From: Fen-1273 sp963748405
GTDB lineage: Bacteria > Bacteroidota > Ignavibacteria > UBA10030 > UBA6906
Direction of reading: 5' to 3'
Assembly: GCA_963748405.1 (NCBI GenBank)
Contig: CAVVIT010000008.1
Coordinates: 372,001 to 436,000, forward strand
Length of the DNA: 64,000 bases
Below, piece by piece: positions 42,851 to 51,101 of the stretch (the stretch's first letter is position 1; each line of letters begins with the position of its first letter). Position numbers and translations under genes: made by a program. Below the pieces are notes generated by a model. It had not been told where the DNA came from. It searched no databases and worked only from the letters and a program-made list of their open reading frames with translations.

Positions 42851-44128
42851 TCACTTCCCCCGTGATCGTTGTGCGCGAAGCTGCTGCGCGTCTTCCTCCA
42901 CGGCGTTGAGCTGTTTCAGGAGCGGGTAGATGCCGTGCCACTGGACGTAATCGGGTCCCTGCATGTAGGCGCCGAACTTTGCCGTTCGTCCGTAGTAATG
43001 CCAGAGATCGAACGCGTCGTAGCTGATCTTCGTGGAAAACGGCTTCGGCGTGATGACCCCGTCCTTGACGAGCCCCTCGATGATCAGCCTCGCCTCCTTC
43101 ACTTTCGCGTTGACGAGCATGGTCACGCTGTCGGCCATCGCGTACTGATGGTCGACGAAGGGCTGCGTGTGGCAGTTCGTGCACACGGCCTTCATCGACG
43201 CCCGACCCTGCGTTGCGTTCGGCCTGTCGGTGGTCTCCGAGGCGAAGAGGAACTTCGAGAGCCGCTCACCCACGTCGTGCGTCGTTCCCTGCGTCCCGAA
43301 CCCGCTGAAGTGGCACGTCGCGCACGTCGGCGCCGGCATGTCGGTCACCGAAAGCCTTCCCGGCTTCTGGTCCCAGTTCCATTTCTCTCCCTGCGTGTGA
43401 TACATGACCCCGTGCGCGGATTCCCTGTAGATCTCGTCCTGCGGGTGGTCCGGTCCGAGGTGGCACTGTCCGCAGATCTCGGGTTTGCGCGCCTGCGCAA
43501 GCGAGAACTCGTGCCGGAGATGGCATTTGCTGCAGTTCCCGATGCTCCCGTCCCTGTTCGGTTTCCCTATCGAATGGCAGCTCTGGCAGGCGAGCGGCGT
43601 CACCATCGGCCCTTCGATGTCGAAGAGCGAGTTCCGGGTGGCCGTCACCATCCCGCCCGAGCCCCGGTTCGCTTCCGGGATGGCCTCCACCTGTTTTTTC
43701 TGCTCCGGCGTGAAATCGTCCAGCCCGGATAGCGCGGCCCAGGCGGGGCCCGCGTGACGGCTCAGGTTGAACTGGTTCGTCTCCGTCGGATGGCATTTGG
43801 CGCACTGTGCGGGGGTGGGACTGGAGGTGATGTAGAATCCTTCGTGGTCCTTTCCCGAAGGGTTGGTTTTGTCGACTCCGTGACAGTCGAGGCAGGAGAC
43901 TCCCGCTTTTGCCATCGTGCTGTGCGCATACTGGAGGACGATGTCCGGGGAGACCCGTTTGTGGCATGCGGCGCATTTGTCCGCGCCGCCGTAAGCCGCC
44001 GGTTCGGCGTCCGCGGCGGATGTTGCCTGTCCTCCCGACGGGAGACGGGTGAATGCGTACACGAATGCAACAATGACGATCACCGCGATTGCGCCGTTGC
44101 GCAGCGTCCTGGGGATTTCTTTCGGCAT
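42851..44128 (-). CDS. Octaheme cytochrome c, hydroxylamine oxidoreductase-like
   Basis: 425 residues with an N-terminal membrane anchor (GAIAVIVIVAFVYAF) and eight CxxCH haem sites in order: CAACH, CLDCH, CAKCH, CQSCH, CSKCH, CGQCH, CATCH and CTNCH. The stretch CHLGPDHPQDEIYRESAHG matches the HAO/octaheme family, including the Asp-His pair that lies by the catalytic haem of HAO; the C-terminal GPDYVQWHGIYPLL is also family-like. Family members oxidise hydroxylamine or hydrazine, or reduce nitrite. The direction here is unknown. A TTGACA-17-TAAGAT promoter lies upstream, and a membrane protein follows after 2 bases. Confidence 0.9.
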   Translation of the reverse strand: MPKEIPRTLRNGAIAVIVIVAFVYAFTRLPSGGQATSAADAEPAAYGGADKCAACHKRVSPDIVLQYAHSTMAKAGVSCLDCHGVDKTNPSGKDHEGFYITSSPTPAQCAKCHPTETNQFNLSRHAGPAWAALSGLDDFTPEQKKQVEAIPEANRGSGGMVTATRNSLFDIEGPMVTPLACQSCHSIGKPNRDGSIGNCSKCHLRHEFSLAQARKPEICGQCHLGPDHPQDEIYRESAHGVMYHTQGEKWNWDQKPGRLSVTDMPAPTCATCHFSGFGTQGTTHDVGERLSKFLFASETTDRPNATQGRASMKAVCTNCHTQPFVDHQYAMADSVTMLVNAKVKEARLIIEGLVKDGVITPKPFSTKISYDAFDLWHYYGRTAKFGAYMQGPDYVQWHGIYPLLKQLNAVEEDAQQLRAQRSRGK

Positions 44129-44163
44129 GGGAAGGCCTCGTCTTCGTGAAAGGAAGGTGTATT

Positions 44164-44192
44164 ATCTTAAGGAATTCGCCCCTTTCTGTCAA
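44164..44192 (-). promoter_or_regulatory. Promoter of the octaheme cytochrome operon
   Basis: On the minus strand TTGACA (44187-44192), a 17-base spacer and TAAGAT (44164-44169), 36 bases before the start codon. Confidence 0.65.
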
Positions 44193-44204
44193 CTGCATTG
44201 CTGG

Positions 44205-44233
44205 TTGCTTCCCCGTGCCAAATTCGATACACT
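44205..44233 (+). promoter_or_regulatory. Promoter of the ECF-like sigma factor gene
   Basis: TTGCTT at 44205-44210, a 17-base spacer and TACACT at 44228-44233, back to back with the cytochrome promoter on the other strand. Confidence 0.45.
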
Positions 44234-44269
44234 GCCGTGTAATACTGGGAGAAGCAAAAGGGCCCGATT

Positions 44270-45061
44270 ATGCCGTCTTCAGCCGACCGGAATTTCCGCA
44301 GGTCATTCGATGTCCTCCTCTCGTTTGCGCTCCGCAAAGGGGTGCCGTTCGAGGATGCGCAGGAACTTGTCCAGGCCTCGATTGTAGCCGCGCTTGACCG
44401 GTTCGATGAGGGGAAGGGGGCGTACCTCGGATACTGCACGACGATACTCGGCAACAGGATAAAGAACTACTGGCGCGACCGGAAGCCGACCGAATCCATC
44501 GACGACGTCGACATCCCTGACCCCGGTTTTCAAGACGATCTGGAAAGGGAGGAGGAGAGAGCGAGGATGACAAAGATGATCCGGCGCATCTCCCGCGAGC
44601 TTACCCCGGAAGAGGCCGCCTTTCTGAAGGCGCTCGGCGTTGCCACGGAAGAACTCGAATCCCGGGCCGTGTCGCACGCGGCACGGCTGCTCGGCCTCGA
44701 ACCGGAGAAGGGGTGGGACATATTCAGGAGAATACAACGGAAGGCAAAAACTCTCTTCCCGGATATGATACTCGAGGAGGTTCTCCAGGATAGGTATTCC
44801 AGGATCGCTGAGGCGCCCGCCCCGATGTCAGAGGCGCGCTCGGTTGCAGGCGATGCCGGCGAAACCCCTTTGTTTTCCCTCTCCAGCGAACCGGCCGCAC
44901 CCGGCAGAATCAAGGCGATGTTCATCCGCCGGGCGCGCCTGCAGTCCAGGGCAACCATGCTTGACCTTGCCCGCTGGGCCGCGGGCGAGGAGAGCTTCCG
45001 TCACGTTATGGGCTCCCTCACCGGTGAACAAATGAAGAAGCTCCGGGCCCTGTTTACCTGA
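44270..45061 (+). CDS. ECF-like RNA polymerase sigma factor
   Basis: 263 residues. Region 2 is recognisable: DAQELVQASIVAALDRFDEGKGAYLGYCTTILGNRIKNYWRDRK, here cited by its parts AQELVQ and GNRIKNYWRDRK, the -10 recognition helix pattern. A region 4-like helical segment follows (ELTPEEAAFLKALG ... IFRRIQRKAK). The C-terminal 90 residues are longer than a usual ECF factor and may sense a signal or bind a partner (REESFRHVMGSLTGEQMKKL-like end). No anti-sigma gene is adjacent. It is divergent from the octaheme operon and could regulate it; that is only inferred from position. Confidence 0.75.
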   Translation: MPSSADRNFRRSFDVLLSFALRKGVPFEDAQELVQASIVAALDRFDEGKGAYLGYCTTILGNRIKNYWRDRKPTESIDDVDIPDPGFQDDLEREEERARMTKMIRRISRELTPEEAAFLKALGVATEELESRAVSHAARLLGLEPEKGWDIFRRIQRKAKTLFPDMILEEVLQDRYSRIAEAPAPMSEARSVAGDAGETPLFSLSSEPAAPGRIKAMFIRRARLQSRATMLDLARWAAGEESFRHVMGSLTGEQMKKLRALFT

Positions 45062-45126
45062 CCCCCACCCGGCACCCTGCGGCCGGTTCCTCCGCCGCGC
45101 CAAATCACGCCTCCTTGCGTGTAGTA

Positions 45127-45138
45127 CCTGTGCACAGG
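45127..45138. promoter_or_regulatory. Perfect 12-base palindrome upstream of the ARPP-1 gene
   Basis: CCTGTGCACAGG, 21 bases before the start codon at 45160. It could bind a dimeric regulator; no second copy was noticed. Confidence 0.3.
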
Positions 45139-45159
45139 GAAACAACAAGGAGGCCTCAC

Positions 45160-46068
45160 ATGGAATCAAGAATCACGGGTTTTCAGTCGGGAGACGGGGT
45201 ATCCATCGTCCAGTTGGCGACGTCGGATCAGGACTCATTTGACTACGAACCGTGCGGCAAAGCGCTTGCAGAAAAGAAACTGCATGTGAATGAAGTCAGC
45301 GCGGCGGGGAGCGTCAACACGGTGCTTGTGCTGAACGAATCCGATGCGTTCGTTTTCATGATGGACGGCGACATACTTGCCGGTGCAAAGCAAAACAGGG
45401 TCGTCAACACGTCCATATTACTCGCTCCCCGCTCCAGGACAGAAGTCCCCGTCAGCTGCGTCGAACGAGGCCGGTGGCGAAATACGTCTCCCTCGTTCAA
45501 AGGAACGGATTACACCGCGCCCTCGTACCTGAGAGCTTCCAAAGCGTCTCAGGTGAGCCGGAACCTGAAAAGCCGGAACGAATTCGCGTCCGACCAGGGA
45601 ACGATCTGGTCAGGTGTCGCTTCCTACCAGGCGTCATTCCGCGTCGCGTCCCCGACGTCGAACCTCTCTGACATATTTGACGGAAAATCAGTTGACTTCG
45701 ACCGGCTCGTCGACCGCTTCTCCCCCGACGGAGGGGCAAACGGTCTTGCCGTGTTTCTGGGAAAGCGGCTGGCGGGAATCGACATGTTCAACCGGAAGGA
45801 CGTGTATGCGGCGTACTTCCCGAAACTCCTCCGGGCCGCGGCGTTCGAGGCGTCTGCATCGGCGAAGACGTTGACGGTCCCCGCAGAGCCGGAGGCGCGT
45901 TACCGCACGCTCGATCTTCTGGACCAGTTCGGGGCCGCGCAGTTCACGGAAAAGCCGGGAGTGGGCATCGGAATCGATCGGCGCGCGGAAGCGGCGAAAG
46001 TCGCCGGGTTCGAGCTTACGTACGAGGGGCACACGATCCACCTCGCGGCGTTCGCGAACCCCGATTGA
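45160..46068 (+). CDS. ARPP-1 family domain protein
   Basis: 302 residues starting at the ATG with AAGGAGG eight bases upstream (a GTG at 45115 is also in frame). The motif MMDGDILAGAKQNRVVNTSILLAPRSRTEVPVSCVE is the ARPP-1 signature (parts: DGDILAGAKQNR, NTSIL, PVSCVE). ARPP-1 domains are widespread cytosolic domains of unknown function, described as ADP-ribosyltransferase-protein-associated or similar in databases, and no activity can be given here. No signal peptide or membrane helix. Confidence 0.85.
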   Translation: MESRITGFQSGDGVSIVQLATSDQDSFDYEPCGKALAEKKLHVNEVSAAGSVNTVLVLNESDAFVFMMDGDILAGAKQNRVVNTSILLAPRSRTEVPVSCVERGRWRNTSPSFKGTDYTAPSYLRASKASQVSRNLKSRNEFASDQGTIWSGVASYQASFRVASPTSNLSDIFDGKSVDFDRLVDRFSPDGGANGLAVFLGKRLAGIDMFNRKDVYAAYFPKLLRAAAFEASASAKTLTVPAEPEARYRTLDLLDQFGAAQFTEKPGVGIGIDRRAEAAKVAGFELTYEGHTIHLAAFANPD

Positions 46069-46128
46069 AATACTGTCTTTGCGAAGCGCGCCCTTTATAC
46101 CGCATTTCCGGAAGCGAATCGGGAACAC

Positions 46129-46157
46129 TTGACTTTTGTCCGGCATTCTTGTAGAAT
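46129..46157 (+). promoter_or_regulatory. Strong sigma70-like promoter of the two propeller genes
   Basis: TTGACT at 46129-46134, 17-base spacer and TAGAAT at 46152-46157. It gives a leader of about 240 bases to the gene at 46403. Apart from this promoter and the small ORF at 46255, I see nothing in the 334-base gap. Confidence 0.7.
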
Positions 46158-46254
46158 GGCAGCAACTTCATCACCCTCTCACAGTTCCGGAGACACTGAG
46201 TCCCAACGGTTGATACCAGACTTCAGATAAGTCGACTATCGCCCGGAGGATTCC

Positions 46255-46347
46255 GTGCAGCCTTCTCCCCGTCCCCGCTCCTCGATCTCGATCCGCCTCG
46301 CAGACGGATTTGAACGTCCCTTGATGGGGGGGCCTTTCGTGTTCTGA
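46255..46347 (+). CDS. Candidate leader ORF (30 codons) upstream of the propeller genes
   Basis: GTG start with GGAGG five bases upstream, in the long leader downstream of the promoter; ends with TGA at 46345-46347. The peptide (MQPSPRPRSSISIRLADGF...) is Arg- and Ser-rich at the start and matches nothing known to me. Translation is unproven. Confidence 0.25.
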   Translation: MQPSPRPRSSISIRLADGFERPLMGGPFVF

Positions 46348-46402
46348 ACTGCTATCGTCTCCATTCAGTCCACGACCCCACCACACAACGAAGGAAAACG
46401 CC

Positions 46403-47461
46403 ATGTCGATCGAGCGTTTGCATCCCGCGTCCCTCGCGAAGGGAACCATCTGTGCCCTGCTCATCGCATTTGCCATTCCGGGGATATCCTGCAAGAGCCC
46501 GGTGAGCGAACCTGACAATTCATCCCCCTTCCTGAGCGGCCCCGGCGCGCAGGTGACTCAGACAGCCAGTGCGTTTACGATTTCCTGGTGTACCGGCGGC
46601 GCCGAAATCGCGTTTACGTCTCTGAACCCCGCTGCGCAGGTGCTGCAGGGGGGAGTCAGTTCGGTAAATGTCGCCACGGGGTCGGTCCGTACGCTGGACG
46701 GGTCCACCCGCATGTTCAATGCGTTTGTCTCTGCCGGGGACTCCGTCTTCTACGCTTCCCTGGATCCCGACAATTATCAGCGCGTCTACGTCGTGCCGGA
46801 TAACGGCACGAGCACGCCCCCCAGGCAGATTTCGCGGGGATATTTGATCGTGGTATCTCCCGACAGGCAGCTGTTGGCTTCGCAGCCATCCTACGACACG
46901 CTTGAAATCGTGCGCTTAATAACCACCGTGCCGGCCGATTTCGTCGTTCAGTCCGGGGAGTACGCGCTCGCGTTTTCCCCCGACTCCCGGCAGGTCCTCC
47001 TTAGCTCAGGACGTCTCTTGAATATCTCCGACGGGTCATTCTCCGCGTTGCCTTACCCGATCCCCCCGCTCCCGTATTCCATTTCCTGGACGACGAACGG
47101 GCTTTTTGCCGTTCTTCCCTCCTCATCAGGGCAGGACACATACAGGCTCGACAACCTCCTCACCGGGAGTATGACGGTGTTCTGGGAGTCGACGACGAGG
47201 GACATGTTCGGCTCTGGCTGGACCTGGTCGCAGGACGGCCGGAAGTTCGCATTCATCCGGACGTCGCGTATGGATGTGTCGCCGGCGATTCACTATCTTT
47301 ACGTGTGCGATCTTCAGACGGGATCCTCCACGCTCGTCATGTCCGCGAAGGTCCGGTTCGGACGGGGGACGTTTGCCGGACTCACGTCGTTCGCCTTCTC
47401 CCCCGACGGGAAGCGGATCGCGTATGCGGTGGAGGGGAACATTTACGTCAGCGACATTTAG
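46403..47461 (+). CDS. Exported WD40/PD40-type propeller protein, possible lipoprotein
   Basis: 352 residues. The hydrophobic N-terminal segment (ICALLIAFAIPGISCKSP) ends in a lipobox-like GISC, so this may be a lipoprotein. The rest is a TolB-like propeller with PD40-type elements: VVSPDRQLLASQP, LAFSPDSRQVLLSS, WSQDGRKFAFIR and FAFSPDGKRIAYA. It starts seven bases before the next gene's start region ends (stop 47461, next start 47468), so the two are one transcript. Function unknown. Confidence 0.8.
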   Translation: MSIERLHPASLAKGTICALLIAFAIPGISCKSPVSEPDNSSPFLSGPGAQVTQTASAFTISWCTGGAEIAFTSLNPAAQVLQGGVSSVNVATGSVRTLDGSTRMFNAFVSAGDSVFYASLDPDNYQRVYVVPDNGTSTPPRQISRGYLIVVSPDRQLLASQPSYDTLEIVRLITTVPADFVVQSGEYALAFSPDSRQVLLSSGRLLNISDGSFSALPYPIPPLPYSISWTTNGLFAVLPSSSGQDTYRLDNLLTGSMTVFWESTTRDMFGSGWTWSQDGRKFAFIRTSRMDVSPAIHYLYVCDLQTGSSTLVMSAKVRFGRGTFAGLTSFAFSPDGKRIAYAVEGNIYVSDI

Positions 47462-47467
47462 CCCGGG

Positions 47468-49138
47468 ATGAGCATCCGAAGAATCCAGAGCGCGTGTGTA
47501 CCCGTGGTCGTAAGCCTCATTGCTGTCTTGACGTCTCAGGCACAATGGGTGCCTTTGATGGGCCCCGGCGGAGGCGCGGTTCACACCATCTCTGCGATCG
47601 GGAATCACCTTTTTGCGTCGACATCCGGCGGCGTCTGCCGCTCGGTTGACACCGGATCGTCCTGGACCAGGGCCGGAGTCGGCTTACCGGGCTCCCGTGT
47701 CAATTGCTTCGTCTCGCTCGGGGCAAACGTCTTTGCAGGTACCGATGAGGGAGTGTATGTCTCGACGAACGATGGGGGGTCCTGGGCGGCAATTACTCCG
47801 GGCGTAACGAGAGATCACGTGAACGGGTTTGCTCCTTCCGGAGCGGACATCATCGTCGGCACCGGGAGCGGCGTCGTGTTCCGTATAACGGCCAGAGGAA
47901 CGGAGTGGAAGGAGGAACGAATCGGTGCCCTGGACGCGTCCGTTCGATGCATGGTCAGGAAAGGAGCGGACCTCTTCGCGGGTACGAGCAGAGGGGTGTT
48001 CCTCTCGACAGACGGCGGCTCGCATTGGAAGGCGGTCAATTCCGGCTTGATGACTCACCCGATCGTGGCGATGGCGGCCCGGGGGAACGTCCTCTTTGCG
48101 GTTTCGGATGAATGTGGCGTGTTTCGTTCAACGGACGACGGGGACTCCTGGTTCGCCGTGAACGCCGGGTGCACGGGACCGAATATTCGTTGCCTCGCTT
48201 CAAATGGAAATGATCTTTTCGCGGGAACGAACGGCCACGGTGTTTTCCGTTCCCGAAATAGCGGAACAACGTGGGAAGCGGTGAATACGGGACTGACAAA
48301 TACCGCCGTCGTTTCCCTTTGTGAAATCGGATCTGCCCTCTTTGCCGCAACCAACTCCTCGGGTTCCTTTGTTTCCACCGACAGGGGGTCAACCTGGAGA
48401 GAGGCGAATCTCGGTCTCATCGGGGGCGTGAATGCTTTCAAAAAGATCGGTGGAAACGTGTTCGCGGGATCGTATTGCGGAATTTTCCAGTCCACAAATA
48501 TCGGCACGTCGTGGAAAGCGGTAAGGCCCGGCTTGCCGGACAGATGGGTGATGTGCCTGGCGGTGAGCGGGCCGCATTTGTTCGCTGGTACGCTCGGCAG
48601 CGGTGTCTTCCGTTCCGACGACACGGGAAGGACCTGGAGAGGGATGAATGCGGGATTGACGAAATCCTTTCCGATCGCGAGTTCCTGGGTCAAGGGGCTT
48701 GCGGTGGTCGATACGTGCGTCTTTGCCGGCACGTGGGGGAGCGGCGTGTTTCGGTCTGTCGACAACGGGTCGACGTGGGTTTCCGTCGATTCGGGCCTCA
48801 CGGTTCCTTATGTGGCCTGTCTTGCTGCGTCGGGACCTGATATTCTTGCGGGGACACACGACGGTGTTTTTCTTTCAAGAAATCTCGGCGCTACGTGGAC
48901 CAGGGTCAGTTCCGGCCCGGTGAGCCGGAGCATCCTCTCCGTTGCGGCCAGGGGGTCGACGCTCATGGCAGGAACCGCGCGTGACGGAGCCTTTCTCTCG
49001 ACGGATGCGGGTGCAACCTGGTCAGCCGTGAATGCCGGGTTGACGGACTCTTCGGTGATTTCAATTTCGATGGGCGCGGAGGAAGTCTACGCCGGAACGG
49101 CGTGGGGGGGTGTCTTCAGGATGCCCCTTCCGCATTGA
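47468..49138 (+). CDS. YCF48/BNR-type propeller protein without sorting domain
   Basis: 556 residues. A short hydrophobic start (VVSLIAVLTSQAQW) suggests export. About thirteen repeats of about 41 residues follow, each with LFAGT...GVFRSTDxGxxW; the last is incomplete and the protein ends MPLPH. The paralogue at 1-1254 has the same end of the last blade and then continues into a type IX sorting domain, so this protein looks as if the sorting domain had been lost. Its last 23 bases overlap the end of the acr3 gene on the other strand. Confidence 0.85.
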   Translation: MSIRRIQSACVPVVVSLIAVLTSQAQWVPLMGPGGGAVHTISAIGNHLFASTSGGVCRSVDTGSSWTRAGVGLPGSRVNCFVSLGANVFAGTDEGVYVSTNDGGSWAAITPGVTRDHVNGFAPSGADIIVGTGSGVVFRITARGTEWKEERIGALDASVRCMVRKGADLFAGTSRGVFLSTDGGSHWKAVNSGLMTHPIVAMAARGNVLFAVSDECGVFRSTDDGDSWFAVNAGCTGPNIRCLASNGNDLFAGTNGHGVFRSRNSGTTWEAVNTGLTNTAVVSLCEIGSALFAATNSSGSFVSTDRGSTWREANLGLIGGVNAFKKIGGNVFAGSYCGIFQSTNIGTSWKAVRPGLPDRWVMCLAVSGPHLFAGTLGSGVFRSDDTGRTWRGMNAGLTKSFPIASSWVKGLAVVDTCVFAGTWGSGVFRSVDNGSTWVSVDSGLTVPYVACLAASGPDILAGTHDGVFLSRNLGATWTRVSSGPVSRSILSVAARGSTLMAGTARDGAFLSTDAGATWSAVNAGLTDSSVISISMGAEEVYAGTAWGGVFRMPLPH

Positions 49139-50210
49139 CCGCAGGGCCGGACCGCTCGTTCCCGCCCTTCCCGGAGTAGTACTTTTTCTGAAACCTGAGC
49201 GCAACGTTGACGAGGCCGATGAGCACCGGGACCTCCACGAGCGGCCCGATCACCGTGGCGAACGCCTCCCCCGAGTTGATCCCGAACACCGCCACAGCGA
49301 CCGCGATCGCGAGCTCGAAATTGTTGCTTGCGGCCGTGAATGAGAGGGTCGCGGTTTTCGAGTAGTCCGCCCCGAGTTTCCTGCCGAGGTAGAACGAAAC
49401 GAAGAACATGATGACGAAGTAAAGCGTCAGGGGGATCGCGATCCGCACGACGTCGAGGGGGATCCGGACGATGTAGTCCCCCTTGAGCGAGAACATGACC
49501 AGTATCGTGAAGAGGAGCGCGATGAGCGTCAGCGGGCTGATCCGGGGGATGAATTCGTGCTGGTACCACTCCTTCCCCTTCAGCCGGATGAGCGTGAACC
49601 GCGTGATGATGCCTGCAACGAACGGAACGCCGAGGTACACGAACACGCTCTGCGCAATCTGCCCGATCGTGATGTCCACCCTGAAGGACCGGAGGCCGAG
49701 CCACCCCGGAATGACGGTCAGAAACACGTACGCATAGACCGAGAAGAAGAGAACCTGGAACACCGAGTTGAACGCCACGAGCCCCGCCGCGTACTCCGTA
49801 TCCCCCTTTGCCAGCTCGTTCCAGACGATGACCATCGCGATGCACCGCGCAAGTCCCATGATGATGAGCCCTGCCATGTACGCCGGCTGGTCGGGGAGCA
49901 GGAGTACCGCCAGGGCGAACATCAGGATCGGCCCGACGATCCAGTTCTGCACGAGTGAGAGGGCGAGCACTTTGGTGTTCCTGAAGACGTCCCCCAGCTC
50001 TTCGTATTTCACCTTCGCGAGGGGAGGATACATCATGAGTATGAGCCCGATCGCGATCGGTATGTTCGTCGTGCCGGACTGGAACTGCCCCCAGAACCCG
50101 ACGATTCCCGGCGACAGGTAGCCCCAGAGCACCCCCACAGCCATCGCGGTGAATATCCAGAGCGTCAGGTACCGGTCGAGAAACGAGAGTCTTTTGCTTG
50201 TCGATGTCAT
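49116..50210 (-). CDS. acr3: Acr3-type arsenite efflux transporter
   Basis: 364 residues and ten membrane helices. The Acr3 pattern is clear: IGLILMMYPPLAKVKYEELG, the essential Cys in GLARCIAMVIVWNELAKGD, and the conserved Glu of EVPVLIGLVNVAL near the end. It exports arsenite in exchange for protons. It is last in the ars operon, 13 bases after arsC. Its 3' end overlaps the propeller gene by 23 bases, tail to tail. Confidence 0.96.
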   Translation of the reverse strand: MTSTSKRLSFLDRYLTLWIFTAMAVGVLWGYLSPGIVGFWGQFQSGTTNIPIAIGLILMMYPPLAKVKYEELGDVFRNTKVLALSLVQNWIVGPILMFALAVLLLPDQPAYMAGLIIMGLARCIAMVIVWNELAKGDTEYAAGLVAFNSVFQVLFFSVYAYVFLTVIPGWLGLRSFRVDITIGQIAQSVFVYLGVPFVAGIITRFTLIRLKGKEWYQHEFIPRISPLTLIALLFTILVMFSLKGDYIVRIPLDVVRIAIPLTLYFVIMFFVSFYLGRKLGADYSKTATLSFTAASNNFELAIAVAVAVFGINSGEAFATVIGPLVEVPVLIGLVNVALRFQKKYYSGKGGNERSGPAVNAEGAS

Positions 50211-50223
50211 ATCCTGGAACCTG

Positions 50224-50664
50224 TCATTTCGTTTTCCCCTTCATCTTCGGCAGCATCTTCTTCCGGTACAAAGATTCAAAGTCCGATTGTATCAGATCGC
50301 GGACCCTTCTGAACTCGGCCAGCTTCTGGTCTTCCGTTCCCGTGAAGAACGTCGGATCCTCGAACCCCATGTGGAGCCTCCGGCTTACTTTTCCGGAGAA
50401 CACGGGGCAGGATTCTTTTGCGTTGTCGCAGACGGTGATCACGTAGTCGAACGGCTGGTCCAGGTAGACGTCGACGTTCTTCGGCGTCGCCTGGCTGATG
50501 TCGACGCCGGCTTCGTTCATCACCTGTATTGCTTTCGGCTGGACCCGTGCCGCGGGGAAGGTGCCGGCGGAATGCACGTCGAGTCGTTTGTCAAACGAGG
50601 CGAGGAATCCGGCCGCCATCTGGCTCCTGCATGAGTTGCCGGTGCAGAGAATGAGGATGCGCAT
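50224..50664 (-). CDS. arsC: Thioredoxin-coupled arsenate reductase
   Basis: 146 residues of the low-molecular-weight phosphatase type. Cys7 and Arg13 in ILCTGNSCRSQMAAG form the CX5R phosphate/arsenate loop, with Cys12 beside it; the resolving cysteines are in VITVCDNAKESCPVFSG, the arrangement of thioredoxin-linked ArsC such as pI258. It reduces arsenate to arsenite for Acr3. Starts at the ATG at 50664 rather than upstream; its first base overlaps the arsN2 stop. Confidence 0.95.
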   Translation of the reverse strand: MRILILCTGNSCRSQMAAGFLASFDKRLDVHSAGTFPAARVQPKAIQVMNEAGVDISQATPKNVDVYLDQPFDYVITVCDNAKESCPVFSGKVSRRLHMGFEDPTFFTGTEDQKLAEFRRVRDLIQSDFESLYRKKMLPKMKGKTK

Positions 50665-51101
50665 CAAAGGACGAGCTCCATACATGCCGCCGACGCGGGG
50701 CAGGCGCCGGTGAATTCTGCGGAACGCCGGACGGCCCCTTTGACCGTGTCCCGGGGGACGCTTCTGAATCCCCGGGCGGAAAAGTACGCCTCGGCCGTCG
50801 TCGTGAGAAGGAGCAGCCGCTTCACACCGGCCGCCCGTGCCTCCTCGATCAGCCGCCGGTATAACCGATCGCCGATTCCTTGTGACCTGTGCGGTTCGCG
50901 GACGGCAAGCGAGCGCAGGAGACCTTCCTCGCCATACAGCTCAAGCCCGATCACTCCGGCGATCGATTCCCCGTCGCGTGCGACAAAGAAGTGATTCAGG
51001 TGGGCCCTCGCCCCTTCCACGGGGAGGCCCGACGACGTGAGGATCTCCTCGATCTCCCCCGAATCGGCGGGGAGGGCCCGCTGTATCGCCGGGGCTGTCA
51101 T
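50664..51101 (-). CDS. arsN2: ArsN2-type GNAT acetyltransferase
   Basis: 145 residues. The GNAT motif A is LLRSLAVREPHRSQGIGDRLYRRL, and the TTTAEAYFSARGF block with VPRDTVKGAVRRSAEF and a Cys-containing tail (CPASAACMEL) is characteristic of ArsN2, often encoded in arsenic operons and implicated in resistance to organoarsenicals or arsenite derivatives. It overlaps arsM by 4 bases and arsC by 1, so translation is coupled. Confidence 0.9.
   Translation of the reverse strand: MTAPAIQRALPADSGEIEEILTSSGLPVEGARAHLNHFFVARDGESIAGVIGLELYGEEGLLRSLAVREPHRSQGIGDRLYRRLIEEARAAGVKRLLLLTTTAEAYFSARGFRSVPRDTVKGAVRRSAEFTGACPASAACMELVL

Noticed and set aside
42849..43184. Upstream extension of the eight-helix protein's open frame
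   Set aside because: This part lies inside the octaheme cytochrome gene on the same strand in another frame and has no membrane or domain pattern; the ATG at 42848 is the sensible start.
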